Assembly: GCA_016708465.1 (NCBI GenBank)
Contig: JADJFT010000001.1
Location: 496,001 to 560,000, forward strand
Reading direction: 5' to 3'
DNA: 64,000 nt
Source of the DNA: Rhodanobacteraceae bacterium
Lineage (GTDB): Bacteria > Pseudomonadota > Gammaproteobacteria > Xanthomonadales > Ahniellaceae
The notes beneath the pieces were generated by a model. It was given only the letters and a program-made list of their open reading frames with translations. It did no database searches and was not told where the DNA came from. This document shows, in pieces, positions 8,466 to 16,482 of the stretch. Made by a program: the position numbers and the translations under genes. How positions within the stretch are numbered: position 1 is the stretch's first letter; every line of letters starts with the position of its first letter.

Positions 8466-9701
8466 ATGAAAATGAAGACGATGCTGTCCATCGCCCTGGT
8501 GCTTGCGTTCAGTGGCACCGCCGCAGCCAAGCGATTTGAAACTGATGTTGCAATCGAACACGCCGCCGGTGATTTGATACCCAGCACGCTAGTCACTGCC
8601 AAAGCCGCCGCGATGCCGGGCATGAACCTCGAAACCGAGGTAGTGCGTTTCAGTTGGGTGCTGCCGCTCGACCAGAAGATCACGGCGCAACAACCGTTCG
8701 TGCGCGAGAGCAAGGAATACTGGACACGCGTGCCCGCTGCCGAACTCGCCACTGGCACGACGCTCCACACCACCGCCAAGGGTGCCTTGATCCGGCTGTC
8801 GCCAGTCTCGGGCGAGGCGAAATCGGTACAGCCGATCTCCGCCGACGACATCGTGCTCCATGCTCAGGGCAAGGCCATACAGGGTCGCGCGGCGATGGCA
8901 AATGCTGCCGATGATGCCGAACTGAAGATGGCGGGCACTGATTTCCCGGACGGCACGATGGCCTTCCAGCTACGTGACGACCTCGGCTTCGGTGCAATGA
9001 CGCTGGCCATGCCGAAGGCCGCAAGCGACTACCTCGTGCATGTCTATGAACCAAACAGCGCGGAAGTGCTGAAGCTGACCATGGACCGCATCGTCGCTAG
9101 CCATGGTCAAACCTATAGTGTGTTCGCGGAATTCAATGACGACCAACTCGTCGACTCGATCGACGGCATCGTCAGCGCACCGAATGGTGCGTCGTTCAAC
9201 CTCGACTTCAAGCGAGCCACCGACGGCCGTTATGTCGCCGAAGTCACACACGACGCACTCGCCGGCGTCGGGCCAGGCCTGTGGGAAGTGCATGCCTTCG
9301 CGGCAGCGAAATCAGCAAGCGTGCAACGTGATGCCAAGACGGCGTTTTCATCGAGCATTCCGCGCGCGCAACTCGGCGCCGGTGCCAAGGTCGTACACAA
9401 CGACGATGGTTCATTGTCGATGTCGTTCAAGCTGCGCGTCGCCGCCGAAAGCCGATTTGAAGTGCGTGGCACGCTATATGGCATCGATAACGGCAAGCTG
9501 CGTCCGGCCGCACAAGCCAGCACCGCCGCCATGCTGAAGCCCGGCAACGGCATACTGGAACTGGTGTTTGACGCCGAGACGATGGCTAAAGCGGGTATCC
9601 GCGGTCCTTATCAACTGCGTGATCTGACTTTGGTCGATCAAGCCGACCTGAGTACGGTCGAACTGCATCGTGCGGGTTTGCGGGTGGCGCGCGAGCGCTA
9701 A
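8466..9701 (+). CDS. Secreted protein of unknown function, probable DUF4785 family
   Basis: A 411-residue protein with a clear signal peptide (MKMKTMLSIALVLAFSGTAAA, then KRFETDV). The rest is beta-rich without membrane segments or cysteine clusters. Segments such as FSWVLPLDQ, QPFVRESKEYWTRV and GALIRLSPV recall DUF4785 proteins of Xanthomonadales; that assignment is from memory and tentative. The second half (GQTYSVFAEFNDD, GPGLWEVHAFA, LSMSFKLRV, LELVFDAETM) looks like two Ig-like domains. It follows the secreted hydrolase gene closely and ends at a strong terminator, so these two genes form a unit. Confidence 0.6.
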   Translation: MKMKTMLSIALVLAFSGTAAAKRFETDVAIEHAAGDLIPSTLVTAKAAAMPGMNLETEVVRFSWVLPLDQKITAQQPFVRESKEYWTRVPAAELATGTTLHTTAKGALIRLSPVSGEAKSVQPISADDIVLHAQGKAIQGRAAMANAADDAELKMAGTDFPDGTMAFQLRDDLGFGAMTLAMPKAASDYLVHVYEPNSAEVLKLTMDRIVASHGQTYSVFAEFNDDQLVDSIDGIVSAPNGASFNLDFKRATDGRYVAEVTHDALAGVGPGLWEVHAFAAAKSASVQRDAKTAFSSSIPRAQLGAGAKVVHNDDGSLSMSFKLRVAAESRFEVRGTLYGIDNGKLRPAAQASTAAMLKPGNGILELVFDAETMAKAGIRGPYQLRDLTLVDQADLSTVELHRAGLRVARER

Positions 9702-9722
9702 TCGGTCGCTCCAGCTGCGAAG

Positions 9723-9749
9723 AAAAAGCCGGGCAATGCCCGGCTTTTT
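9723..9749. terminator. Bidirectional terminator
   Basis: AAAAAGCCGGGC and GCCCGGCTTTTT form a perfect stem with a three-base loop and T-runs on both strands. It lies between the convergent DUF4785-like gene and folP and can stop transcription from both. Confidence 0.95.
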
Positions 9750-9758
9750 CATTGCCCT

Positions 9759-10697
9759 TCATTCATCGTCCCACGGTGACTTCGGCCGCACCGCCGTTGG
9801 CTTCGGCGCTTTCTCAAACGGGCGCATCGCCGCATACACGGCGAGTGCGTCGCGCGTGATCGCGACGTCATGCACGCGCACGATGCGCGCACCGCGCTCG
9901 ACAGCGAGTAATGCTGCTGCCGCTGAACCCGCTGCACGATCATTCATGTCGCGCCCGGTGATCGTCCCAATCATGCGCTTGCGCGACAACCCGACCAGCA
10001 ACGGCGCCTCGATGCTGGCAAATTGGCCAAGCTGTGCCAGCAAGGCCAGATTGTGCGCCTGCGATTTGCCAAAGCCGAAACCCGGATCAATGACGATGCG
10101 CTTCTTGTCGATCCCGGACATCTGGCAGGCCAGCAGGCGATCAGCCAGAAATCGTCTCACTTCACCGACGACATCGTCGTAGTGCGGCGCGTCCTGCATC
10201 GTCCGTGGCTCACCCTGCATGTGCATCAGACAAACCGATACGTTCAGCGCCGCTGCCGTTTCCAGCGCGCCCTCGCCACGCAGCGCGTTGACGTCGTTGA
10301 TCAAGCCCGCACCGGCGGCAACGGCAGCTCGCATCACCGCCGGTTTCGAGGTATCGATCGAAATCGGTACATCGAATCGCGCAGCGATCGCCTCAATCAC
10401 CGGCACGACGCGCCCGATCTCTTCGTCCACGGACACCGACTCGGCGCCCGGCCGTGTCGATTCGCCGCCGATATCAAGTACATCTGCACCCTCGCCAAGC
10501 AAGCGTTCGGCGTGTGTCAGTGCGGCGTCGAGGCCAATCAAACGTCCAGCGTCCGAAAACGAATCGGGGGTGATATTCAACACCGCCATGATCCGCGCAC
10601 GGTCGAACTTGAGCGCGTGCCGCCCGATTTTCAGGCTCGGCACACTGCTGCCCCCGAAAAGCTCATCCAGATTCATCGAATCGTCCCATGCCGTCAT
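9759..10697 (-). CDS. folP: Dihydropteroate synthase
   Basis: FolP condenses p-aminobenzoate with dihydropterin pyrophosphate in folate synthesis and is the sulfonamide target. Signature motifs are present in order: IMAVLNITPDSFSDAG, VLDIGGESTRPGA, SIDTSKPAVMRAAV, INDVNALRG, LMHMQGEPRTMQ, DPGFGFGK and GLSRKRMIG. At 312 residues it is slightly longer than usual because of N- and C-terminal tails. A second ATG at 10676, with GGGAC before it, may be the real start. There is no ftsH or glmM next to it, unlike in E. coli. Confidence 0.95.
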   Translation of the reverse strand: MTAWDDSMNLDELFGGSSVPSLKIGRHALKFDRARIMAVLNITPDSFSDAGRLIGLDAALTHAERLLGEGADVLDIGGESTRPGAESVSVDEEIGRVVPVIEAIAARFDVPISIDTSKPAVMRAAVAAGAGLINDVNALRGEGALETAAALNVSVCLMHMQGEPRTMQDAPHYDDVVGEVRRFLADRLLACQMSGIDKKRIVIDPGFGFGKSQAHNLALLAQLGQFASIEAPLLVGLSRKRMIGTITGRDMNDRAAGSAAAALLAVERGARIVRVHDVAITRDALAVYAAMRPFEKAPKPTAVRPKSPWDDE

Positions 10698-10746
10698 GGC
10701 AACGATGCCGGTCCTGATCGATTGCTACAAGCAGAACGGTGGCGAC

Positions 10747-10776
10747 TTGCAGCCGACCCCACGCGCCGGCTAGAAT
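10747..10776 (+). promoter_or_regulatory. Probable rpsB promoter
   Basis: TTGCAG (10747-10752) and TAGAAT (10771-10776) are spaced by 18 bp upstream of rpsB. The predicted start, near 10783, leaves a leader of about 190 bases. Confidence 0.6.
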
Positions 10777-10782
10777 TCCGCT

Positions 10783-10973
10783 GCTTTGTCGGGTAGTTCC
10801 GACAGCACACGGCAATCCTGCCGAATCCACACACGTTTCGTCACCCGGACTGGGGTGCCTTGGTCGCTCGCGACACAGGGTCGGTCCTGGCGGAAACGTG
10901 GAGGTCCAAACCCCGAAACACGATCAGTGGTCCTCGACAAAGGACGGTTGTGTTTCTAGCAACGGAGTTCACC
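10783..10973 (+). promoter_or_regulatory. rpsB 5' leader, possible S2 autoregulatory RNA
   Basis: A long untranslated leader precedes rpsB. It opens with a hairpin (TGTCGG at 10787 pairing with CCGACA ending at 10804) and carries further self-complementary stretches before the GGAG at 10964. In gammaproteobacteria, S2 represses its own mRNA through the rpsB leader. The position and length fit, but I cannot confirm the conserved fold by eye. Confidence 0.4.
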
Positions 10974-11936
10974 ATGCCTCAAGTCACCATGCGCCAGATG
11001 CTCGAAGCCGGCGTGCATTTCGGTCACCAGACCCGTTACTGGAATCCCAAGATGGCGCCGTACATTTTCGGCGCGCGCGGGAAGATCCACATCATCAATC
11101 TCGAAAAGACGATGCCGCTGTTCACGGACGCGATGAACTTCCTGTCCGGCATGGCGCAGAAGCGTGGCAGCGTGCTGTTCGTCGGCACCAAGCGCTCGGC
11201 ACGTGAAGCGGTGAAAGCCGAAGCCAACCGCTGCGGCATGCCCTTCGTCTCGCACCGCTGGCTCGGCGGCATGCTCACAAACTTCCGTACCGTGCGCCAG
11301 TCGGTCTCGCGCCTGAAGGAAATCGAAGCCATGCACACCGATGGCAGCTTCGAGAAGCGCGTCAAGCACGAAGTACTGTCGCTCAAGCGCGAGCAGGAAA
11401 AGCTTGAGCGCTCGCTCGGCGGCATCAAGAACATGAATTCGCTGCCAGACGCACTGTTCGTGATCGACGTCGGTCATGAAGAGATCGCGATCAAGGAAGC
11501 GCGTAAACTCGGTATTCCAGTGATTGCCGTGGTCGACACCAATTACGACCCGTCGCTCGCCGACTACATCATCCCCGGTAATGACGACGCCATCCGCGCC
11601 GTGCAGCTTTACGCCTCCGCCGCCGCTGATGCGGTGCTGGAAGGCAAGGCTGCCGCGCCGGCGATCGCGGCCAATGCCAAGGACGAGTTCGTCGAACTCG
11701 ATGCCGCCGGCAACCCGGTCACGAAGGACGACGCTGGCCGTCGCCGCGACGACCGCGGTGGCCGCAATGATCGCAATGACCGCGATCGCAAGCCAGGTGG
11801 CCCGAGTCGCCGTGGTCCGGGTGGCCCAGGTGGTCCGGGTGGTCCGGGTGGCAAACCAGGTGCAAAGCGTGCACCGTCGCGCGCGCCCGCGCCGGCAGCC
11901 GCTCCGGCTCAGACTGACGCCCCAAGCGCCGAGTAA
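10974..11936 (+). CDS. rpsB: 30S ribosomal protein S2 with long C-terminal tail
   Basis: The S2 core is unmistakable: MRQMLEAGVHFGHQTRYWNP, FVGTKRSAREAVKAEA, HRWLGGMLTNFRTVRQS, DALFVIDVGHEEIAIKEA and DTNYDPSLADYIIPGNDDA. The ATG at 10974 has GGAG nine bases before it; an in-frame start further up is not conserved. The protein is 320 residues, against about 240-270 usually. From roughly residue 230 there is a tail rich in Arg, Asp and Gly (RRRDDRGGRNDRNDRDR), then GPGGPGG repeats and an Ala/Pro end. rpsB and tsf form the usual operon. Confidence 0.97.
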   Translation: MPQVTMRQMLEAGVHFGHQTRYWNPKMAPYIFGARGKIHIINLEKTMPLFTDAMNFLSGMAQKRGSVLFVGTKRSAREAVKAEANRCGMPFVSHRWLGGMLTNFRTVRQSVSRLKEIEAMHTDGSFEKRVKHEVLSLKREQEKLERSLGGIKNMNSLPDALFVIDVGHEEIAIKEARKLGIPVIAVVDTNYDPSLADYIIPGNDDAIRAVQLYASAAADAVLEGKAAAPAIAANAKDEFVELDAAGNPVTKDDAGRRRDDRGGRNDRNDRDRKPGGPSRRGPGGPGGPGGPGGKPGAKRAPSRAPAPAAAPAQTDAPSAE

Positions 11937-11980
11937 GTTCGGCATCGCCGTGGCTGAGCCACGGTAGCGCAATGGATCCT

Positions 11981-12010
11981 GCGCGGCGGAGCTCCCGCCG
12001 CGCTTTTTTT
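11981..12010 (+). terminator. Terminator or attenuator between rpsB and tsf
   Basis: A nine-bp stem of only G and C (GCGCGGCGG with CCGCCGCGC, loop AGCTC) is followed directly by seven T residues. It lies 45 bases after rpsB and 19 before tsf. As tsf has no other obvious promoter, partial read-through would lower EF-Ts relative to S2 mRNA. Confidence 0.9.
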
Positions 12011-12028
12011 GAGCATCGAGAGGAAGTC

Positions 12029-12904
12029 ATGGAAATCACGGCAAGCATGGTCAAGGAGCTGCGCGAGCGTTCCGGCGTCGGCATGATGGAGTGCAAGAAA
12101 GCACTGACCGAAAACGGCGGAAACATCGACACCGCGATGGAATGGCTGCGTAAGCAAGGTCTCGCCAAGGCCGACAAGAAGGCCGGCCGCATCGCTGCCG
12201 AAGGCCGCGTCGTGATGGCCGCCGAAGCGGGCAAGGCGGTCATGGTCGAGATCAACTCGGAAACCGATTTCGTCGCCAAAGACGAGAATTTCGTCAATTT
12301 CTGCGACCTCGTCGCCAAAGCCGCACTGAGCTCGGGCGCCACTGACGTCGACGCACTCAAGGCGGTCGCTGTCGATGGTGCGACGGTCGAAGAACTACGC
12401 TCTGCGCTGGTACTGAAGCTCGGCGAAAACATCCAGCTGCGTCGCCTCGTCGCATTGACCAGCGACGGCAATGTCGGTGCCTATGTCCACGGCGGCCGTA
12501 TCGGCGTGCTGATCGACATGAAGGGCGGCAATGCTGAACTGGCGCGCGGCGTCGCAATGCACGTTGCCGCGATGAATCCGCCGTACAACAAAGCAGCTGA
12601 CGTACCGGCCGACTTCCTCGCCAAAGAAAAGGAAATCGAGCTGGCGAAGATGACCGACAAGGACCGCGCCAAGCCGGCGGAAATCCTTGAGAAAATCATC
12701 GGCGGCAAGATCCAGAAGATCGTCACCGAGAACACGCTCTACGGCCAGCCGTATGTCATCGATACCAACATGACGGTCGAAGCCGCGCTCAAGGCGGGCA
12801 AAGCAGACGTGACCGCCTATCACCGCATCGCGGTCGGCGAAGGCATCGAAAAGGTCGTCGAAGACTACGCTGCCGAAGTGATGAAACAGGCCGGACTGGC
12901 CTGA
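12029..12904 (+). CDS. tsf: Elongation factor Ts
   Basis: EF-Ts is the guanine-nucleotide exchange factor for EF-Tu. The 291-residue product has the N-terminal UBA-like domain (VKELRERSGVGMMECKKAL), the core TDFVAKDENF, and the coiled-coil region near EIELAKMTDKDRAKP. The start at 12029 follows GAGAGGAAG at good spacing; a longer open frame from 11972 runs through the upstream terminator hairpin and was rejected. Confidence 0.98.
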   Translation: MEITASMVKELRERSGVGMMECKKALTENGGNIDTAMEWLRKQGLAKADKKAGRIAAEGRVVMAAEAGKAVMVEINSETDFVAKDENFVNFCDLVAKAALSSGATDVDALKAVAVDGATVEELRSALVLKLGENIQLRRLVALTSDGNVGAYVHGGRIGVLIDMKGGNAELARGVAMHVAAMNPPYNKAADVPADFLAKEKEIELAKMTDKDRAKPAEILEKIIGGKIQKIVTENTLYGQPYVIDTNMTVEAALKAGKADVTAYHRIAVGEGIEKVVEDYAAEVMKQAGLA

Positions 12905-12908
12905 CCGG

Positions 12909-12936
12909 AAGGGAGCGGCGACGCTCCCTTTTTTTT
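12909..12936 (+). terminator. Rho-independent terminator after tsf
   Basis: AAGGGAGCG and CGCTCCCTT pair around a GCGA tetraloop and run into eight T residues in total, five bases after the tsf stop codon. Confidence 0.95.
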
Positions 12937-12993
12937 GCCCGCGATCAGCGGTTCCGTTGTTCCGCCGCCACTGCATGATTCAAGGACCCGACC

Positions 12994-13722
12994 ATGACCG
13001 ACGCGCCGATCCGATATACGCGAATTCTCCTGAAGCTCAGTGGCGAAGCGCTGATGGGCAGCGAACACTACGGCATCGATCCCAAGGTCCTTGGGCGTAT
13101 GGCTGACGAGATCATCGAAGTGGTGCGTACCGGTGTGCAGGTCGGTGTCGTCATCGGTGGCGGCAACATCTTCCGCGGCGCCGGCCTCGCCGCAGCCGGC
13201 ATGGACCGCGTCACCGGCGATCGCATGGGCATGCTGGCGACGGTCATCAACGCGCTGGCGATGCAAGACGCGATCGAAAAGCGTGGTGTCGTCGCACGCG
13301 TGATGAGCGCGATCAAGATCAACGAGGTTTGCGAGGATTACATCCGCCGCCGCGCGATCCGCCACCTGGAGAAGAACCGCGTCGTACTTTTTGCAGCTGG
13401 CACCGGCAATCCATTCTTCACCACTGATTCCGCCGCGGCACTGCGCGCAGTCGAAGTCGGGGCGGAATTGTTGCTCAAAGGCACCAAGGTCGACGGCGTT
13501 TATAGTGCCGATCCGAAGAAGGATGCAGCCGCGACGCGCTTCGATACGCTCAGCTACGAAGATGTGATCACGCGCAATCTTGGCGTGATGGACACGGCGG
13601 CGATTGCACTCTGCCGCGACCACGGCATGCCGCTGCGCATCTATGACATGAACGAGCCCGGCAATTTGATGCGTATTGTCCGTGGTGAACCAATCGGCAC
13701 TTTGGTCACACGCGCCGGATGA
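12994..13722 (+). CDS. pyrH: Uridylate kinase (UMP kinase)
   Basis: PyrH phosphorylates UMP to UDP in pyrimidine nucleotide synthesis and belongs to the amino acid kinase fold. Its 242 residues include RILLKLSGEALMG at the N-terminus, GVVIGGGNIFRG, the UMP-site segment DRMGMLATVINALAMQD, and AGTGNPFFTTDSAAALRA. It lies 57 bases after the tsf terminator, so a separate promoter is likely. Its stop overlaps the next ATG (ATGA). Confidence 0.98.
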   Translation: MTDAPIRYTRILLKLSGEALMGSEHYGIDPKVLGRMADEIIEVVRTGVQVGVVIGGGNIFRGAGLAAAGMDRVTGDRMGMLATVINALAMQDAIEKRGVVARVMSAIKINEVCEDYIRRRAIRHLEKNRVVLFAAGTGNPFFTTDSAAALRAVEVGAELLLKGTKVDGVYSADPKKDAAATRFDTLSYEDVITRNLGVMDTAAIALCRDHGMPLRIYDMNEPGNLMRIVRGEPIGTLVTRAG

Positions 13723-14246
13723 GTCTGCCGGTTCTGCGCGCGGCGATACGTTCCGACGCGCTCGCCCTGGCTGAACTTGCGCGGCGCTGCTTCGCCGCAA
13801 CCTACACGCCGACTCATGACGCGGCGCGTATCCGCATCCATTGCCAAACCGTGCTCAGCGACGCTGCCGTCAGTCATTGGTTCGGCGACGATGCCGCTTA
13901 TATCTTGGTCGCGCAGCGTGGTGCTGAGTTGCTTGGCTTCGTGCAATGGCAGACCGCCACCGCGCCGGTCGCCGCCCGCCATCCGATCGAACTGAAACGC
14001 CTGTACGTCGATGCTGCTGTCCACGGCAGCGGCCTTGGGCAACGCCTGTTCGACGCCGTCCGCACCGATGCCGCACGTGTCGGAGCCGATCTGCTCTGGC
14101 TGTGTGTCTACGCCGGCAACGACCGCGCGCGGCGCTTCTATGCTCGGCAAGGCATGGCGGCGATCGGACAGGTCCCCTTTTGTTTCGTCGACCAGATCGA
14201 GAACGACATCGCACTCGGCCTCGATCCGGGCGCGGCCACGCCCTGA
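13719..14246 (+). CDS. GNAT-family N-acetyltransferase
   Basis: A 175-residue GNAT-fold protein. The acetyl-CoA loop appears as LYVDAAVHGSGLGQRLFDAV (the Q/RxxGxG/A pattern), preceded by the beta-4 strand IELKRLYV and followed by LLWLCVYAGNDRARRFYARQG, typical of the GNAT C-terminus. The substrate cannot be inferred. It overlaps pyrH by four bases (ATGA) and is inserted between pyrH and frr, which are adjacent in most relatives. Confidence 0.85.
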   Translation: MSLPVLRAAIRSDALALAELARRCFAATYTPTHDAARIRIHCQTVLSDAAVSHWFGDDAAYILVAQRGAELLGFVQWQTATAPVAARHPIELKRLYVDAAVHGSGLGQRLFDAVRTDAARVGADLLWLCVYAGNDRARRFYARQGMAAIGQVPFCFVDQIENDIALGLDPGAATP

Positions 14247-14303
14247 ACCAGCAGGGCACCGCTATACTCACCGCCTTCCTAAGCCACGATCCGACCCAGC
14301 GCC

Positions 14304-14861
14304 ATGATCGCGACCATCAAGCAAGAAGCCGAAACCCGCATGAAGAAGAGCATCGAGTCCTTGAAGACCGATCTCTCCAAACTCCGCACCGGCCGCGCCA
14401 GCACGACGCTGGTCGACCATCTGAAGGTGAATTATTACGGTTCCGAAATGCCACTGAACCAGTGTGCTGCGGTCGCCGTCGTCGATTCGCGCTCACTGAC
14501 CATCACGCCTTGGGAAAAACCGATGGTGGCGGCAATCGAGAAGGCCATCCTCGCGTCTGACCTCGGCTTGACGCCGAACACAGCGGGCACCGTCATCCGT
14601 ATCAATTTACCGCCGCTCACCGAACAGCGCCGCAAGGAACTTGCCAAGCATGTGTCGCATGAGGGTGAAAATACCAAAGTCACAATCCGCGGCGTGCGCC
14701 GCGACGCCATGCAAAACGTCAAAGATTTGCTGAAAGACAAGCAAATCAGCGAAGACGAGGAGCGCAAGGCCGAGCTGGACGTGCAGAAACTTACCGACAA
14801 ATTCGTCGCCGACGTGGATGCGGTCTGCAAGATCAAGGAACAGGAACTGATGTCGCTCTAA
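14304..14861 (+). CDS. frr: Ribosome recycling factor
   Basis: RRF splits the post-termination ribosome together with EF-G. The 185-residue length is exact for the family. The segments LSKLRTGRAST, PLNQCA, SRSLTITPWEK, NLGLTPNTAG-like SDLGLTPNTAG, and RINLPPLTEQRRKEL are conserved. It sits 57 bases after the acetyltransferase gene and 17 before uppS. Confidence 0.98.
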   Translation: MIATIKQEAETRMKKSIESLKTDLSKLRTGRASTTLVDHLKVNYYGSEMPLNQCAAVAVVDSRSLTITPWEKPMVAAIEKAILASDLGLTPNTAGTVIRINLPPLTEQRRKELAKHVSHEGENTKVTIRGVRRDAMQNVKDLLKDKQISEDEERKAELDVQKLTDKFVADVDAVCKIKEQELMSL

Positions 14862-14878
14862 GCGGCTGAGTCGGCCGA

Positions 14879-15631
14879 ATGAGCATCATCGATCCGGCGA
14901 TTGCCGTTCAGCGCCTGCCGCGTCACATTGCCATCGTCATGGATGGCAATGGCCGCTGGGCCGAGGCACGCCATCGTCCGCGCAGTTTCGGCCACCACGA
15001 AGGGGTGAAGGCGGTGCGCGCCACCGTCGAAGCATGCATTCGCCGGCATGTCCCGACCCTCACCTTATTCGCGTTCTCCAGCGAAAACTGGAAGCGTCCG
15101 CAGGAAGAAGTCGGCACCTTGATGGAATTGTTCATGAAGGCGATCGACCGCGAGGTGGACGAGTTGGTCGCGAACGGCGTTGCGCTGCGCTTCGTCGGCG
15201 ACCGTTCCGCGTTCGCACCGGCACTGCGCGAACGTATGGATCATTCCGAATGCAAACGACCGGCACAGACTCGGTTGAACCTGAACATCGCTGCGAACTA
15301 CGGCGGACGCTGGGACATCGTGCAAGCGGCACGGTGCATCGCGGCTGGTGTCGCCCGCGGCGACATCGATGCCGACACGATCGACGAGTCGCTATTCGAC
15401 GCGCATGTCAGCCTCGCCGACCTGCCACCGCTGGACCTATTCATCCGTACCGGCGGCGAACACCGCGTCAGCAATTTTCTGTTGTGGCAACTCGCCTACG
15501 CCGAACTCTGGTTCAGCGATGTGCTGTGGCCGGATTTCGATGCCGCGGCATTGGATGCAGCATTGGCTGATTACGCCCGGCGCGAACGCCGTTATGGCCG
15601 TACCGGCCAGCAATTGAGGCATCCGGCATGA
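14879..15631 (+). CDS. uppS: Undecaprenyl diphosphate synthase
   Basis: UppS makes the C55 lipid carrier for peptidoglycan and other envelope polymers. In its 250 residues the catalytic HIAIVMDGNGRWA motif lies at the N-terminus, followed by LFAFSSENWKRP, NIAANYGGRWDIV and the diphosphate-binding LFIRTGGEHRVSNFLLWQ. The stop overlaps the cdsA start (ATGA). It belongs to the run frr-uppS-cdsA-dxr-rseP-bamA. Confidence 0.97.
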   Translation: MSIIDPAIAVQRLPRHIAIVMDGNGRWAEARHRPRSFGHHEGVKAVRATVEACIRRHVPTLTLFAFSSENWKRPQEEVGTLMELFMKAIDREVDELVANGVALRFVGDRSAFAPALRERMDHSECKRPAQTRLNLNIAANYGGRWDIVQAARCIAAGVARGDIDADTIDESLFDAHVSLADLPPLDLFIRTGGEHRVSNFLLWQLAYAELWFSDVLWPDFDAAALDAALADYARRERRYGRTGQQLRHPA

Positions 15632-16482
15632 ATCGCGCCGACGCCGCTGCTGCGACACCCTCAAGCGGCCTGCGCGAACGTGCGCTCACGGCAGTGATCC
15701 TTGCGCCGCTCGGCATCGCTGCAGTCATGCTGCTGCCGCAAATCTGGTTCGCAACCGTGCTTGGTCTGCTGTTCCTGATCGGCGTTTGGGAATGGACCCA
15801 CTTGAGCGGGTGGCGTTCGACTCCGGCGCGCGGCGTAGTGATCGCACTGCACGTATTGATGTTTGCTGGCGCCTGGTTTGCGAGCGACACGGTGCGCGTC
15901 CAGATCGTCTTCAGCGGTGTGCTGTTCTGGCTATTGGCGCCGTGGTGGCTGCGTCATTACCACTTCGGCGAACGCACCAGCCAACGTTCATTGGCGATCA
16001 AGACCCTCGCCTGCGCGCTGGCGATCGTGCCGGCATGGACCGCAGCAATCGTCCTGCATGGCGGCGAACGTGGTCCGTGGTGGGTACTTTTCCTGCTCGT
16101 CTTGGTGTGGTGCGCGGATAGTTGCGCCTACTTCGCCGGTCGGCGTTTCGGCACCACCAAGCTGGCCCCGAACATCAGCCCCGGCAAAACCACAGCCGGT
16201 GTCTACGGCGCCTTGGTCGGTTGCACGTTCTATGCGCTGGGCCTTGGGCATTTCGTGTTTGCGGTGCCGGCGCAGCGCCTGCTGATATTCGTCGCGCTGT
16301 GCATCGTCACCATGCTGTTCTCGATCGTCGGCGATCTGTTGGAGAGCCTGATCAAGCGGCATGCGCAGGCGAAGGATTCGGGCACGCTGTTTCCTGGTCA
16401 CGGCGGTGCACTCGACCGATTCGACTCGATGTTCGCGGCGTTGCCAATCTTCGTCGCCGGAAAACTGATCCTCGGCCTATGA
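15628..16482 (+). CDS. cdsA: Phosphatidate cytidylyltransferase
   Basis: CdsA makes CDP-diacylglycerol from phosphatidic acid and CTP at the inner membrane. The 284-residue protein has about eight hydrophobic segments. The family signature is intact near the C-terminus: LIKRHAQAKDSGTLFPGHGG followed by ALDRFDS. It overlaps uppS upstream and dxr downstream by ATGA each. Confidence 0.96.
   Translation: MNRADAAAATPSSGLRERALTAVILAPLGIAAVMLLPQIWFATVLGLLFLIGVWEWTHLSGWRSTPARGVVIALHVLMFAGAWFASDTVRVQIVFSGVLFWLLAPWWLRHYHFGERTSQRSLAIKTLACALAIVPAWTAAIVLHGGERGPWWVLFLLVLVWCADSCAYFAGRRFGTTKLAPNISPGKTTAGVYGALVGCTFYALGLGHFVFAVPAQRLLIFVALCIVTMLFSIVGDLLESLIKRHAQAKDSGTLFPGHGGALDRFDSMFAALPIFVAGKLILGL

Noticed and set aside
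10860..10973. Upstream extension of rpsB by 38 residues
   Set aside because: The S2 N-terminus begins at the ATG at 10974 with its own ribosome-binding site; the upstream part lies in the leader RNA.
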